NCBI RefSeq assembly: GCF_943734655.1
Contig: NC_071354.1
Coordinates: 156,633,142-156,697,141, forward strand
Reading direction: 5' to 3'
Length of the DNA: 64,000 nt
Source: Sabethes cyaneus
Taxonomy: Eukaryota > Arthropoda > Insecta > Diptera > Culicidae
How positions within the stretch are numbered: the first letter of the stretch is position 1; each line of letters begins with the position of its first letter. The position numbers were made by a program, and so were the translations under genes. The notes under the pieces were generated by a model that made no database searches, was not told the DNA's origin, and worked only from the letters and a program-made list of their open reading frames with translations. Positions 11,943-23,152 of this stretch are shown here, piece after piece.

Positions 11943-14900
11943 CAGTTATTTTACATTCTAGTTTTGGTATACCTCAATGCAAACATGTACATTACGAAAA
12001 CTTGTCACCATAATCTCGGCCAATAAGCTTCAAGTAATGACTAATGCATCAAACTTTTATAAGTTTTCTGATATTCGATTTATTATTCGATATTTAACGT
12101 GGTAATTTCATTAGCAATCGGATTAGTTACTAGTTGATCATAACAATCGAGTATCCTAGTTTTGCTTGAATTAATTTACAAAAAAAACCTAATCCCTCAT
12201 ACACTGCGGATTGTATTGCTTTCGATAATATATAAGTTCATCATCTATAGCTAGAGAGTAGCAAACCAAAATATTATGGAAAAGATTAAAACAAAATATA
12301 TCCCAAAGACATCTGATATAGTTAAATTTAAAAACAAAGCAGAACTGTTTACACCTCTAGTAAGGGAATCATTATTAAATTAGAAATTCAATCTTATCTT
12401 ACTTATATATAATTTCTTATCCTTGCTGCAGCTAAATTTATAATGACCTGTTTGGTTTGAATTTTCACAGTACCAGAGCAATTCAATTGTGAAATAACAA
12501 TATTCATTTAATTTAATTTTAATTTATTTCAAAAAATATCTATCTTTCAATGTAAAATCAATAGTAATATTATTTTCTAGCAGTACAAGCCTAATTTGTG
12601 ACGTACGAAAACCTTTAAAACAATCATCTGTCTGTCACCCACGACTTTGAAAAGTAATTGGGCATTAACATTTCTGGAAGTTGTTTTTATACTTTCCGCA
12701 ATTGAGACTAAACTTTCACAGAAAGACCAATCAATAAATAGCAGGACTCAGAATCGGTGCCAAACTACTGCTACGAGTATCAGAATCAAAATCATTCAGC
12801 AAAAAAGCTAAACTAGTGCTGTGCAAACTGCTGAAGTTAAGCTACTAATACATTACAAGGTTCGATACGTCATCCAATCAACCATAACTGATTGATTCAG
12901 CACGAACGGTTATATTAGTAATCAAAATTATTTTAAGTAAAGTTTGTAGATAAAATTTTATACTATAATAATATATACAACCGTTTCAAACTGTGTACAG
13001 AATGGAAAATAATAAAAGTCGTTTAATCTTTTTGGTACAAATTGTAATTGTTTTCGAGATTTTTTATGTTAATCCACTTTTTCAATAAGCCAATATGAAG
13101 CTCTTCGAACAAAAGTGTGCCAAACTATGAAATCTTTTGAATTAAATTAGCTCCTAGTAATCAAAAAACTACATGAGTAGTTCTAAACCCTGTTACATTT
13201 TTAGATAATTATTTTTCGATTGAAATGATTGATTTTTTTGTGAATAGAATAGTTTTTATGTAAGACGATCAATTTAATAATGTGACAAATTTAAACAATA
13301 CCTGTATTTGCTAGGATTTTGTATCTGTGTATAAAGACTGAATTTTCATTGATACATCTTAAACTAAAAAAGCAACGGAGTAGGAAACAAAACAGAAGAA
13401 CAAAACAATATTATAAAAGTAAAAAAAACGAGTGGAACATGAAGGAAAGACACAAAAAAGGATACGGTTCAAACGTCAAATGTGGAATATCACAACAATC
13501 GGCTACGAGATGGATACAAGTTATTACACTAAACGGTAAAAGAACCCGGGTAAAGCAGCATGTGTGTATACCAATCAAATTTACAAAATGGCCGACAACT
13601 ATATGGCCTCACCTAGTCAGCAGATATGCAAACAAGGGTTTAATGATATTTTTAACGATTGATAGTTTGTAACGTTAACTAGTTAAATATTAAACATCCT
13701 GTTTTACCCGCAGCTTTTGCGACGTATAAGCAAATTTTGTTACATTTGACGTTTATTCTAAACAGTTAGTGCGATTAGTTGAGCAAGACAATGCTACACA
13801 TTCCGCAACACAACTGTTTGGTTACAGTGAATTACAAATCAGGAATTTAATTAATAATGAATGAATTATGCAAAGAAAAAGAAACAAACAGAAACCTATT
13901 AAACGCTAGTCACTACAGAATGTAATAGATACAATTTATAAATTAAATCATCAACGAACTGTACGAATTTAATGATACACAGAACCATAAACACTAAATG
14001 CAACAAGTATTGTTTCCCGTAAAACTTTTTTACAACATGAGTAACGAAGCAAACCACATTGAACAAGAAAGAAGCTTAACAGATTCAAAGCTTTGCAAGC
14101 AAAGTTTCTCGAAATCCAGTAATGGCAAGTTATTCAATAACGATACAGTGTTTATGAGGCAAATAATACTTTGTGATATGTGTAATCAAATTACTATTAG
14201 ATACAGTTACATGAGTCACATAAAAATAACCAACATAAGAAACAGTTAGCGCAAAATTAGCAAACAAACCAGTTTTATTCAAATAATCGAATTTGTTTTC
14301 ATTACAACGTAAACCAAACAAAAGATAACACATTTCCCAACGATGTCGAAGTCAAGTGTAGTAGAGAACATTCCATTAGCAACGCACCCTTAATAGTACG
14401 CACACACGATTCCGAACATAGCCAAACCGAACACAATTATACACATACACACACAGCATACGAACACACTATCAGCAGAAACGTTTCGGCATATATTTTT
14501 CGGCCAATTTGTAAAAAAAACAAAAAACAGGAACAAACGAGCAAAAATGGAAACAGAAAAGAGTTCAAAATTGACGCCAAAATTAACTGACATGAAGAAA
14601 ATCCAACACGAAGAACAGCAAATACAACAAACTGCCCTTTTTGAATAAATACAATTTTAATAGCACACAGAAAAAATCTCATTGATAGGAGCAGAACTAG
14701 AGCCAAATCAATCGCATTCATCTAGAATATTGAAAAAAAAAGACGAGAAACAACAAATTAAAATGAACTATACTACAGCTAAGCGAATCAATAGGATGAG
14801 ATGTATTCAATATGTCACTGGCATTATACTAACTGAACAAAGCAAATAAAACTAGTGCAATAACTGGTCACGAACGAGAAGATCAAATTGATTGAACAGA

Positions 14901-15380
14901 CTAAAATAATGACAACGGACAAAAGCGGCAAAAGTGTGGGGCGTGATGATAGTTAGACCTTGTATAGTTGTGCTAAAAAGCCAAACCAAATGTAAACAAA
15001 TGCTAAGACGAAAACAAAATGTTAATGAATGAAACAAAAAAATGTACTATTTATATTTAATATGAGTATAGAGAATGTGAAGAAACGCAAAGAAAAAGAA
15101 AACCGTTGAGTAAGTGGATTGTTAACTTGATTGCCAAGGGCTAAACAACAGCAAGTGACGCGTTCATGGGTTGGAAAATAACAATCGTTACTCGAAGACT
15201 AGAGATGAAATAAACTGAAATTGCTACACTACTACTACTGCACTAACAGTTGTTCATATCCGAAAAGCCTCTTGAGTTGATGTAAAGTGAAAAACGAAAA
15301 TTGAAATTTCGTGAATTTCTTTGTTTGTTCACTAGTTGTAGAAACTTAAGCGTAAAACGGTTAAAAATTGGTCGAATCAA
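11943..15380 (+). other. Repeat-poor A/T-rich block, possible extended 3' UTR
   Basis: No coding exon recognised; the ORF at 13319-13672 is lysine/arginine-rich because the strand is A-rich and has no visible domain. Between about 12.7 and 15.2 kb the plus strand is strikingly A-rich and free of the terminal repeats and LINE debris common elsewhere. AATAAA occurs at about 14645 and 15208. It could be an extended 3' UTR of the Dscam2-like gene, or simply conserved intergenic DNA. Confidence 0.3.
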
Positions 15381-15454
15381 ATTTGGCGTAATTTTTTAGA
15401 CTAATCTCAAGTTTTTAGCCTTGACCTTGAAATGCGGTCATACATATATATTAA

Positions 15455-15689
15455 TATTTTTTGAAACGATGGTTCTACAATTGATGAAGAGACGGTAGGG
15501 AAAGAAATGAAAATTTTTTTTGGTGAAGGTGGGGAAGAGCGGAAAGGAAGGGGGGGGGGGTCAAGCATAGCTACCAATACCCCCCCCCCCTCCCTTCCTT
15601 TCCGCTCTTCCCCACCTTCAACAAAAAAAAATTTCATTTCTTTCCCTACCGTCCCTTCATCAATTGTAGAACCATCGTTTCAAAAAATA
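15455..15689. mobile_element. Foldback element, near-perfect inverted repeat
   Basis: Two arms of about 106 bp, each running from TATTTTTTGAAACGATGG through a G- or C-run next to a loop of about 20 bp, are close to perfect reverse complements. Open frames on both strands read the same way, as expected of a palindrome, and are not genes. Confidence 0.9.
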
Positions 15690-15727
15690 GTAATTTTTTA
15701 ACCTAACTACGTTTGAAAAAAAATTGA

Positions 15728-16080
15728 ACGCCCCTCATCGTCAGCATAGATCCAGGCTCGTGCTGTTCCAAGCAGTAGTCTGCATTCAACTCGATCTTGC
15801 GCCACTCGTCGCCTATTTCTCAGGCGTCTCAGATGTCGCAAATCGCTTTCAGCCTGGTCGAGCCATCTTGCGTGTTAGGCTCCTCTGTTCATGGTGCCGG
15901 TGGAGTTATTGTGAAGAATCGTTTTCGTCGCACTGTCGCCCGGCATCCTTACGATGTGTCCGGCCTACCGTAACCTACCGGCTTTCGTGAGATGTACGAT
16001 AGAAAACTCTCCAAGCAGTGTCTATAACTCGTGATTGAATGTGCGACGTTAAGAGCCAAGCAAAATGCTACCTCCACGCG
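15728..16080 (-). mobile_element. LINE 3' end fragment
   Basis: The minus strand reads, with frameshifts, the C-terminal end of the non-LTR reverse transcriptase ORF found elsewhere here: a broken 'GH-AR-MPGDS' segment, then 'HHEQRS', then an 'RWLDQ'-like segment and a tail. Several stops and frameshifts; inactive. Confidence 0.6.
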
Positions 16081-16184
16081 TCCGTCAGCGTTATCCTGAC
16101 AGTTTTCCCATGGGTTACCTGTAAAATTGACGCTGACGGGTGCGTCGACGCAGCATTCTGTTTGGCCCTTTGACATACGGACTT

Positions 16185-16290
16185 TAGGTACACGGATGTT
16201 AGGCATAATAGACGTTAGGCATAATGGACGATAGGCATAATGGATGATAGGCATAGTGGGTGATAAGCATAATGGATGATTTGTATAACG
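16185..16290. repeat. Short minisatellite, about 16-bp units
   Basis: Six or so units of the form 'ggcataatggacgtta' with changes. Related units occur at 9543-9600 and around 16850-16895 (inverted). Confidence 0.75.
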
Positions 16291-16840
16291 AACGTTCGCC
16301 ATCATTTACAAAACCTCTCTTTACTATGAATGCGCACTGAAGCCAATCGTCGCTCCGTCACAATGCCATGAGAGCATGGACCGCCTATTTAGCACAAAGT
16401 CATTTGGTATAATGCCAAACGGATAAAAAACATTGACATAAACTAACGTCATATTTTGTTGCCTTGGCCTTTATAATGAAATCAGGCATTAATTTTTTAT
16501 ATTGCGGTAGTATTTCTAATAGACGGCGGAGGGAACGTAAGTAATGAAGCACAGGTGTTTACAGTATCTCCAGGACGAGATAACACGTGAAGGAGAAAGA
16601 GTGGGTAATTAGGTAAGAGAGAGTAATTGAAGCAATTCTTATTAAGTCTGTGTAACGTTCGAAGCTGGGAATAGAACCAAGCTGTTATGAGAGCCCCCAG
16701 GCACTGTGATTCACAAGTATTGGTGAACCATCAACCACAGTACGTTCGCCAAAGCCGCGTTTTGCTTTTTTCCACTGAATCGATTGGGCTTCATGCAAGC
16801 AAACGGCAGATAGTTGGTCCAAAACATTCTTCTATTATTC

Positions 16841-17180
16841 CTATCGTCCATTAAACCAAATGCATTTATGTCTAACATCCATTATGCCTAATGAGGCACA
16901 CTCCTCGTGATTTATACGTCTCTGCTGCTCTCTGCTTTCAGTTTGTACTCCACCAAATAACGTCCGTAGCAACTTCTGCTCGAACATAGCAAAAGCGCGT
17001 ATGTCCTCCGTGATCAGCGTCACAGCTTCAAGTCCATAAACAATTACCAGTCTAATGCCGGTTTTGTACATTGTCAGCTTCATGCTATGGCGTAAGCTTC
17101 CTGAGGCCCGATTACCCGATTGAATGCGGCGCGGAATCTTCTTACTGCTCACCGCGGTGGTGGTTTTAATCATGAGACTT
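16841..17180 (-). mobile_element. LINE C-terminal fragment
   Basis: Minus strand reads KLTMYKTGIRLVIVYGLEAV, then FEQKLLRTLFGGVQ, then RRINHEECASLG. This is the region downstream of the reverse transcriptase core in the same LINE group seen at 54.6-56.7 kb. Truncated at both ends. Confidence 0.75.
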
Positions 17181-17209
17181 GCCGTGCGACCGTCGGCAAC
17201 GCACTGCTT

Positions 17210-17645
17210 TCTTTATATCGCACGGACTGAACAGATTCGTTCGTCCTCATTCGTCCAGCAGTACAACATGGATTCATGCCCACGCACTCAACGTCCACCA
17301 ATCTACTAACACGCACTTTCTACGTAATGGACTGCATTTCAGACAGATGTTATCTTCACGGACCTCTCTGCTGCCTTTAACAAGCTGAATCATTAAATCG
17401 CTATCGCTAAACTGGACAAACTCGGCATTGGAGGCCCGCTGCTCCAGTGGTTTAAATCGTATCTGTCGAATCGTCTTGGTAATGTATCTATTGACGGGTC
17501 CCTTTCACAGACTTTCACCGCTTTATCCGGTATTTCGTATGGCAGCCATCTCTGACCTTTGGTTTTGCTTATTTATTTTAACGACGTCAACATAACGCTC
17601 AAAGGTCCTCGGCTTGCGTTCGCCGACGACTTAAAAAGTCGGGTC
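17210..17645 (+). mobile_element. Jockey-type reverse transcriptase fragment
   Basis: The plus strand reads, with stops, QTDVIFTDLSAAFNKLNH, KLGIGGPLLQWFKSYLSNR, an SGISYGSHL segment and LAFADDLKS. These are RT motifs including FADD. Interrupted by stops and a frameshift; ends just after the FADD box. Confidence 0.8.
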
Positions 17646-17649
17646 GGGT

Positions 17650-18430
17650 TATTTCCAATATTCATACAGATTACCGGTGAAACAAACTGGATTTTGCATA
17701 AATCTGTCTCCCGTACCTTTGTACATCGCTCTGCTGTTTGACATAAGCGATCGCTCGCTTGTAAGCAAGTGGTCGTTTGGCCTGTATTTTTGCAATAAGT
17801 AAATTAATGGCGAAATGAAGATCCGCTTTAATCCTAGCTTCCGCTGGACATATACTAAAATTAGAACGGTACAAAGAAGCTTAGCATGGTCACTGCTCAA
17901 AGATAAAGATAATTTTCAGGTTAAAACATGCTATTGAAGATCGATGCCTCATCTTCTGTTTATGTCTGGCATGTCAATGCAAATAAATACTTCCATCCAT
18001 TCTACGAGTAGCTTCACCTCCTCCCAAATTTGGGAAACAACATCGTAGTAACGGTAGCAACGTTGAAAAATAACGTGAATGACAGAGGTCCCATTATAAT
18101 GCCTTGTGGAACATCAAAACTGTTTGTTAACTCAGTAGAAGCATCTGTTGAGTTTTCACGCAGAACTCTATCGCGCAGATACGCACTCAGTCATACAGTA
18201 AGCTTCTGCGATGCACGATGCCACAAAATTTTCTTTAATAATATGTCACAGTCTATCCATTCGAACGCCTCTTTCAAGTCGGTGTAGATTGCATCAACTT
18301 GAGTCTTCTATTCCATGTGTAATGCATGTAAAGTCAAGTTGATTCGTGCATACAGATCTGCCAGACATAAATGTTGTGTTGATGTTACTCCACGTTGCTG
18401 GCCAGACCTCGTTTTCTGTCACTAAGTAAA
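17650..18430 (-). mobile_element. Second Jockey-type reverse transcriptase fragment, opposite strand
   Basis: Reading from 18430 leftwards: SGRSVCTNQLDFTCITHGIE, DAIYTDLKEAFEWIDCDIL, LSAYLRDRVL, then VPQGIIMGPLSFTLFFN, then degenerate sequence. It faces the fragment at 17210-17645, so the two converge at about 17645. Confidence 0.8.
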
Positions 18431-18553
18431 AAGGTTTAGTAATGGTATACTGCCAAAAATGTGCAAGTCGTACCCAACGGTCTGCAAACTCGTCGGAGCA
18501 ATTGAAAAATATTGGGCAATCGCTAACCGGAACCTCAAGAAAATTCAAAAGAT

Positions 18554-18718
18554 CATTGGCGGAACTAGAGGAGGCCTAGGGAGGGGGGCCCTCTAGGAGA
18601 GATTTAGCCCCCCTAGAAAAATGGACTTGGCCGACCAAATAAAATGGTCGAAGAAAATGCCGGAGGCTTTAACCCCCCCCCCCCCCCCCCCTAGAAATGA
18701 GCGCTAGTTCCGCCAATG
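18554..18718. mobile_element. Small MITE with CATTGGCGGAACTAG termini
   Basis: CATTGGCGGAACTAG at the left end and CTAGTTCCGCCAATG at the right are perfect inverted repeats around a G/C-run-rich centre, including 19 consecutive C at 18673-18691. No clear target duplication and no coding capacity. Confidence 0.8.
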
Positions 18719-18781
18719 GAAAACAGTTAGTAATGAGAAGTAATTCAGAGCAAATTGACATGGCATAAGGAACAACAGCAA

Positions 18782-18827
18782 TCTATACCTATAAAGAAGG
18801 ATTTCTGTCTGTCTGTCTGTCTGTCTA

Positions 18828-18877
<50 letters not shown>

Positions 18878-21365
18878 CTGTGTTCCTTATAGAATCAAAA
18901 ACTGCTGAACCAATCGGCGTGAAAATTTGCATGTAGAGGTTTTTGGGGCCAGGAAAGGTTTTAGTGATGGTTAGAGACCCCTCCCCCCACTAAGAGGGGG
19001 GGCTCCCATACAAATGAAACACAAATTTCTGCATAACTCGAGAACTAATCAAGCAAATAGAACCAAATTTGGCATGTGGGTGTTTTCGGTGACAAGAATT
19101 TATTCTAGGGTAATTTGAGACCCCTCCCCTCTTTATAAGGGGAATTATAACTCCTCTCCCCTTTAAGAGGGGGGGTTTCCATACAAATTTCCTCATAACT
19201 CGAAAACTAATCAAGCAAATGGAACCAAATTTGGCATGTGAAGGTTTTCGAGGGCAAGAAAATTTTCTATGTTGAATTAGGACCCCTCCTCACTTTAAGA
19301 GGGGGGGCTCCTGTACAAATGAAATACCAATTTCCTCATAACTCGAGAACTAATCAAGCAAATGGAACCAAATTTGGCATGTGTGTGTTTTTGAAGACAA
19401 AATTTTTTTCTATGATGAATTGGGACCCCTCCCAACTTTAAGAGGGGGGGGGCTCCTATACAAACAAAATACAAATTTCCTTATAACTCGAGAGCTAATC
19501 CAGCAAATGGAACCAAATTTGGCATGTAGGTGTTTTTGGAGGCAAGAATGTTTTCTATGATGACTACGAACCTCTCTCCACTTTAGGAGGGGGGCTCCTA
19601 TACAAATGAAATACAAATTTCCTCATAACTCGAGAACTAATCAAGCAAATAGAACCAAATTTGGCATGTGGGTGTTTTCGGTGACAAGAATTTATTCTAT
19701 GGTAAATTGAGACCCCTCCCTCTTTATAAGGGGAATTGTAACTCCTCTCCCCTTTAAGAGGGGGGGCTTCCATACAAATTTCCTCATAACTCGAGAACTA
19801 ATCAAGCAAATGGAACCAACTTTGGCATGTAAAGGTTTTCGAGGGCAAGAAAATTTTCTACGGTGAATTAGGACCCCTCCCCACTCTAAGAGGGGGGGCT
19901 CCTGTACAAATGAAATACAAATTTCCTCCTAACTCGAGAACTAATCAAGCAAATAGAACAACATTTGGCATGTGGGTGTTTTTTTTGGTGACAAGAATTT
20001 ATTCTATGGTGAATTGAGACCCCTCCCCTCTTTATAAGAGGAATTATAACTCCTCTCCCCTTTAAGAGGGGGGGACTTCCATACAAATTTCCTCATAACT
20101 CGAGAACTAATCAAGCAAATGCAACCAAATTTGGCATGTGAAGGTTTTCGAGAGCAAGAAAATTGTCTATGGTGAATTAGGACCCCTCCCCACTTTAAGA
20201 GGAGGGGCTCCTGTACAAATGAAATACAAATTTCATCATAACTTGAGAACTAATCAAGCAAATGGAACCAAATTTGGCATGTGTGTGTTTTTGGAGACAA
20301 TTTTTTTTCAATGATGAATTGGGACCCCTCCCCACTTTAGGAGGGGGGGTCCTATACAAACGAAATACAAATTTCCTCATAACTCGAGAACTAATCCAGC
20401 AAATGGAACCAAATTTGGCGTGTAGGTGTTTTTGGAGGCAAGAATTTTTTCTGTGATGAATTAGGACCTCTTCCCACATTAGGAGGGGGGGCTCCAATAC
20501 AAATGAAATACAAATTTCCCCATAACTCGAGAATTAATCAAGCAAATAGAACCAAATTCGGCATGTGGAGGTTTTTGGAGGCAAAAATATTTTCTACGGT
20601 GAATTAGGATCCTTCCACACTTCAAGAGGGGGACTTCTACACAAATGAAATACAAATTTCCTCATAATTCGAGAACTAATCAAGCAAATGGAACCATATT
20701 TGGCATGTGGGTGTTTTTGGAGGCAACCATTTTTCCCATGATGAATTAGGACTTCTTACCTTTTTAGGAGGGGGGGGGGGCTCCCATTCAAACGAAATAC
20801 AAATTTGCTCATAACTTTAGAACTAATCAAGCAAATGGAACCAATTTGGCATGTGAGAGTTTTAGATGGCAGAATTTTTTTTCTGTGGTGTATTACGACC
20901 CCTTTCCCTTTTAAGAGGGTGGGCTCCCATACAAATGAAATACAAATTTCCTTATAATTTGAGTACTAATCAAGCAAATGGAACCAAATTTAGCATGTAG
21001 GAGATTTTGGAGTCTTGAATTTATTTTACGATAGTTAGAGACCTCTCACCCCTGTGGTAGGGGGATATGGACTCTCATACAAATAAAACAGAAATTTTTG
21101 CGAAACTCAAAAACTAATCCAACTCGAGAAATTCGAGACTCTTCCATAAAACATTAATCAATAACAAGACCACAAAAACTATCTATAGTAACACTAGATC
21201 ATTCAGGACGAGCCGGTCGCGAGTGTTGCCGGTGACCCGCCGTCGGAAGCGCCGCCCACTGGGGGGCTTGCAAAACTCGAGAAGTGACAAAGATCATCCG
21301 AGATTCATGATTTATGTACAACACAGGTTAATTTGTGGCAATACAAAGTTTGTCGGGTCAGCTAG
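18782..21365 (+). mobile_element. Helitron-like non-autonomous element with internal satellite
   Basis: Begins TCTATACCTATAAAGAAGG followed by a (TCTG)n microsatellite, ends GTCGGGTCAGCTAG, and lies between an A (18781) and a T (21366). This fits the Helitron pattern of 5' TC, 3' CTAG and insertion between A and T. Most of it is an array of about 14 tandem units; the last 250 bp are a GC-richer unique tail. No Rep/helicase coding sequence. A 3' hairpin is only weakly visible (TTTGT/ACAAA about 18 nt from the end). Confidence 0.7.
18960..21110. repeat. Tandem array, about 14 units of roughly 145-165 bp
   Basis: Each unit has 'aactcgagaactaatcaagc', 'ggaaccaaatttggcatgt', a purine-rich 'gtttttggaggcaagaa' and a hairpin in which 'gacccctcccc' faces 'gagggggggctcc'. 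The many short minus-strand frames here are translations of this repeat and are not genes. Confidence 0.9.
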
Positions 21366-21570
21366 TACAAAATAAATGAATGAAAGTTTTTCGTGGGTCT
21401 TCAAAAAGAAATGATGTTTCTTCATTTTAATAATACCATAGTCCATACACAGTTAATCGCTTAATTTTTGACCATTTTACCCTTTAGTGTTTAGTTATAA
21501 AGAAAATAAAAAATATATTTGTTCCGTAGCTGGTTCAATCAATTCTTTATTGCGCCCTGATGCAGCAAAA

Positions 21571-22887
21571 CTATTGTTTACAGTTATTCGCGTAATCCTG
21601 CATACCCAAATAATTCTCTAACCATGGGTACGAGCTGGGACACTTGGCATCGCACAGTTTCATCCAACGGGTTACGTACTGGTTGCCTTCTTTTTTACAC
21701 AGTTCACAAGAAACAGGTTTGCAATTTGGCTGAACAGGTTTACGACATTTTGACCAATTGTCATCGTTCATCTGTGACAGAGGAACAGGATTCTTGATCC
21801 ACTCTATTACAGTAGATGCACCAACCTGCAATGAATTATATTTCATCGAACGTGTGATGCTACTAAATCAGGTTTTTTGTAACTTACCAAGAATACATCA
21901 TTGAGCGATTGAAGGTAATCCACAAATTTTCTGTAAGCTTCAAAGTGCACTTCGTTCAGCGTGAACCAAGCAGCATGCACGTAGAATCCAAGTGGAGCTT
22001 TGTTTCCTAGATAAGATTTCTCGAAATTCTTTTTGAAGTACTCGAACAGCTCATCGGTGGTGTTTGGCCTATAAGAGTACAGATAAGAGTGATTGTTAGG
22101 TCACGTGTAGCAGGTCGAATTAAAAGGTTTCGTACATTCCCAAACATGTATCGACCATTGCACAGGGAAATCCATCCTTGGTGGTCCATGTAATCATTGG
22201 AATCACCCAGACACCTGGGTAACTATCTGAAGGGCAAGGACCAATTACGCAGTCCTGCGTGCTTTGGTAATCAAGTGTGTATGGCCACAAACCAGGCGAC
22301 ACGAATTTTCTGGTTGGCATCGAACAATCGTAGGTAAAGTTACTATCCTTCATCATCTGAAAGGAATTGTTACCGGCCATTTGCAGGAACGGCATTCGTA
22401 AGCCTTTGATTTGATCAACTGGAATTTTAGCAAAATTCTCCATCATTTCCCGTTCACCGGCAAACTCCTCGGTCAACAGTTCCACCGATGCTTCACGCCA
22501 GTACTTAGTATCGGTGTTGTGTGACACCGAGTGAAGCGCAATTTCATGCCCTGCCGAGTATAACTCATTCACTAAACTATAGTCAGTATATTCGTGAGAA
22601 ACGAAAAATGTTCCAGAAACAGGACAGGAATCCTTGTTAACTCGTTTGTTGAACACCTCCCGATAGTACGGAATATTGAACACGGTTACAGCATCGTCGA
22701 ATGTCAACAACACAAACTGGGGTGTGTTATTAGGTTGAAGGCCACCGGGAATTGTGAGTCCCGAACAACGGCAATTTGGCGGTTTACAATCAGCACCACA
22801 TGGCAAAGCCGTGTCGCCTAGGACGGTTACACTTGGAAGAACCACTGCAAGCAGCAGCGACAAACAAACGAATGTATCTATCGACAT
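21571..22887 (-). CDS. Chitin deacetylase, short gut-type (carbohydrate esterase 4)
   Basis: Removes acetyl groups from chitin N-acetylglucosamine outside the cell; the short insect forms act mainly in the gut and peritrophic matrix (family knowledge). Exons on the minus strand: 22887-22136, 22068-21888, 21825-21571; phases 2 then 0 fit, giving about 395 residues, normal for the class. A signal peptide is evident (residues 1-24, LSLLLAVVLPSVTVLG). Deacetylase motifs: LLTFDDAV with the metal/catalytic Asp pair (about residues 60-67), HEIALHSVSH with the two metal His, and RMPFLQMAG. Exon 3 is cysteine-rich (CELCKKEG, CDAKCPSSYPW). No chitin-binding or LDLa module precedes the catalytic domain, which marks the short group. 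AATAAA (minus) lies at 21546-21551, just after the stop. The gene appears intact. Confidence 0.93.
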
Positions 22888-22955
22888 AGTTGCACGAAGT
22901 GAGCGGTAATAGAAGTTACGAAAAATTAAGTGCTAATTGCCAACGGATGGGTAAT

Positions 22956-22963
22956 TTATATAG
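22956..22963 (-). promoter_or_regulatory. TATA box of the chitin deacetylase gene
   Basis: Minus-strand TATATAAA about 70 nt upstream of the ATG at 22887, leaving a short leader if transcription starts about 30 nt downstream. Compatible with a tissue-restricted gut gene. Confidence 0.65.
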
Positions 22964-23152
22964 GAATAACTGAAGTGGTGTGATTGTGTTCAATCGAACT
23001 TCAAGTATGCAGTGTCGTATTTGTAAGTTAAAAAGATATTAGACTGACTCACAATTTACTTTTACTTACATTTTGAAGTATTTTAAACATTATAAGATTT
23101 AAGGGCTTAGATGTTCAAACTAACGATGATTGTCAGTCATGTTTAAAAAAAC

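Noticed and set aside
13319..13672. 117-codon basic ORF
   Set aside because: Lys/Arg richness follows from an A-rich strand; no domain, no splice context.
15407..15701. Two ORFs on opposite strands with near-identical proteins
   Set aside because: Caused by the 235-bp inverted repeat.
16800..18430. Intact autonomous LINE
   Set aside because: Pieces are on both strands, truncated and broken by stops.
18990..20497. Series of 64-100-codon ORFs with similar sequences, resembling a small gene family
   Set aside because: They are one frame of the tandem satellite units inside the Helitron-like element.
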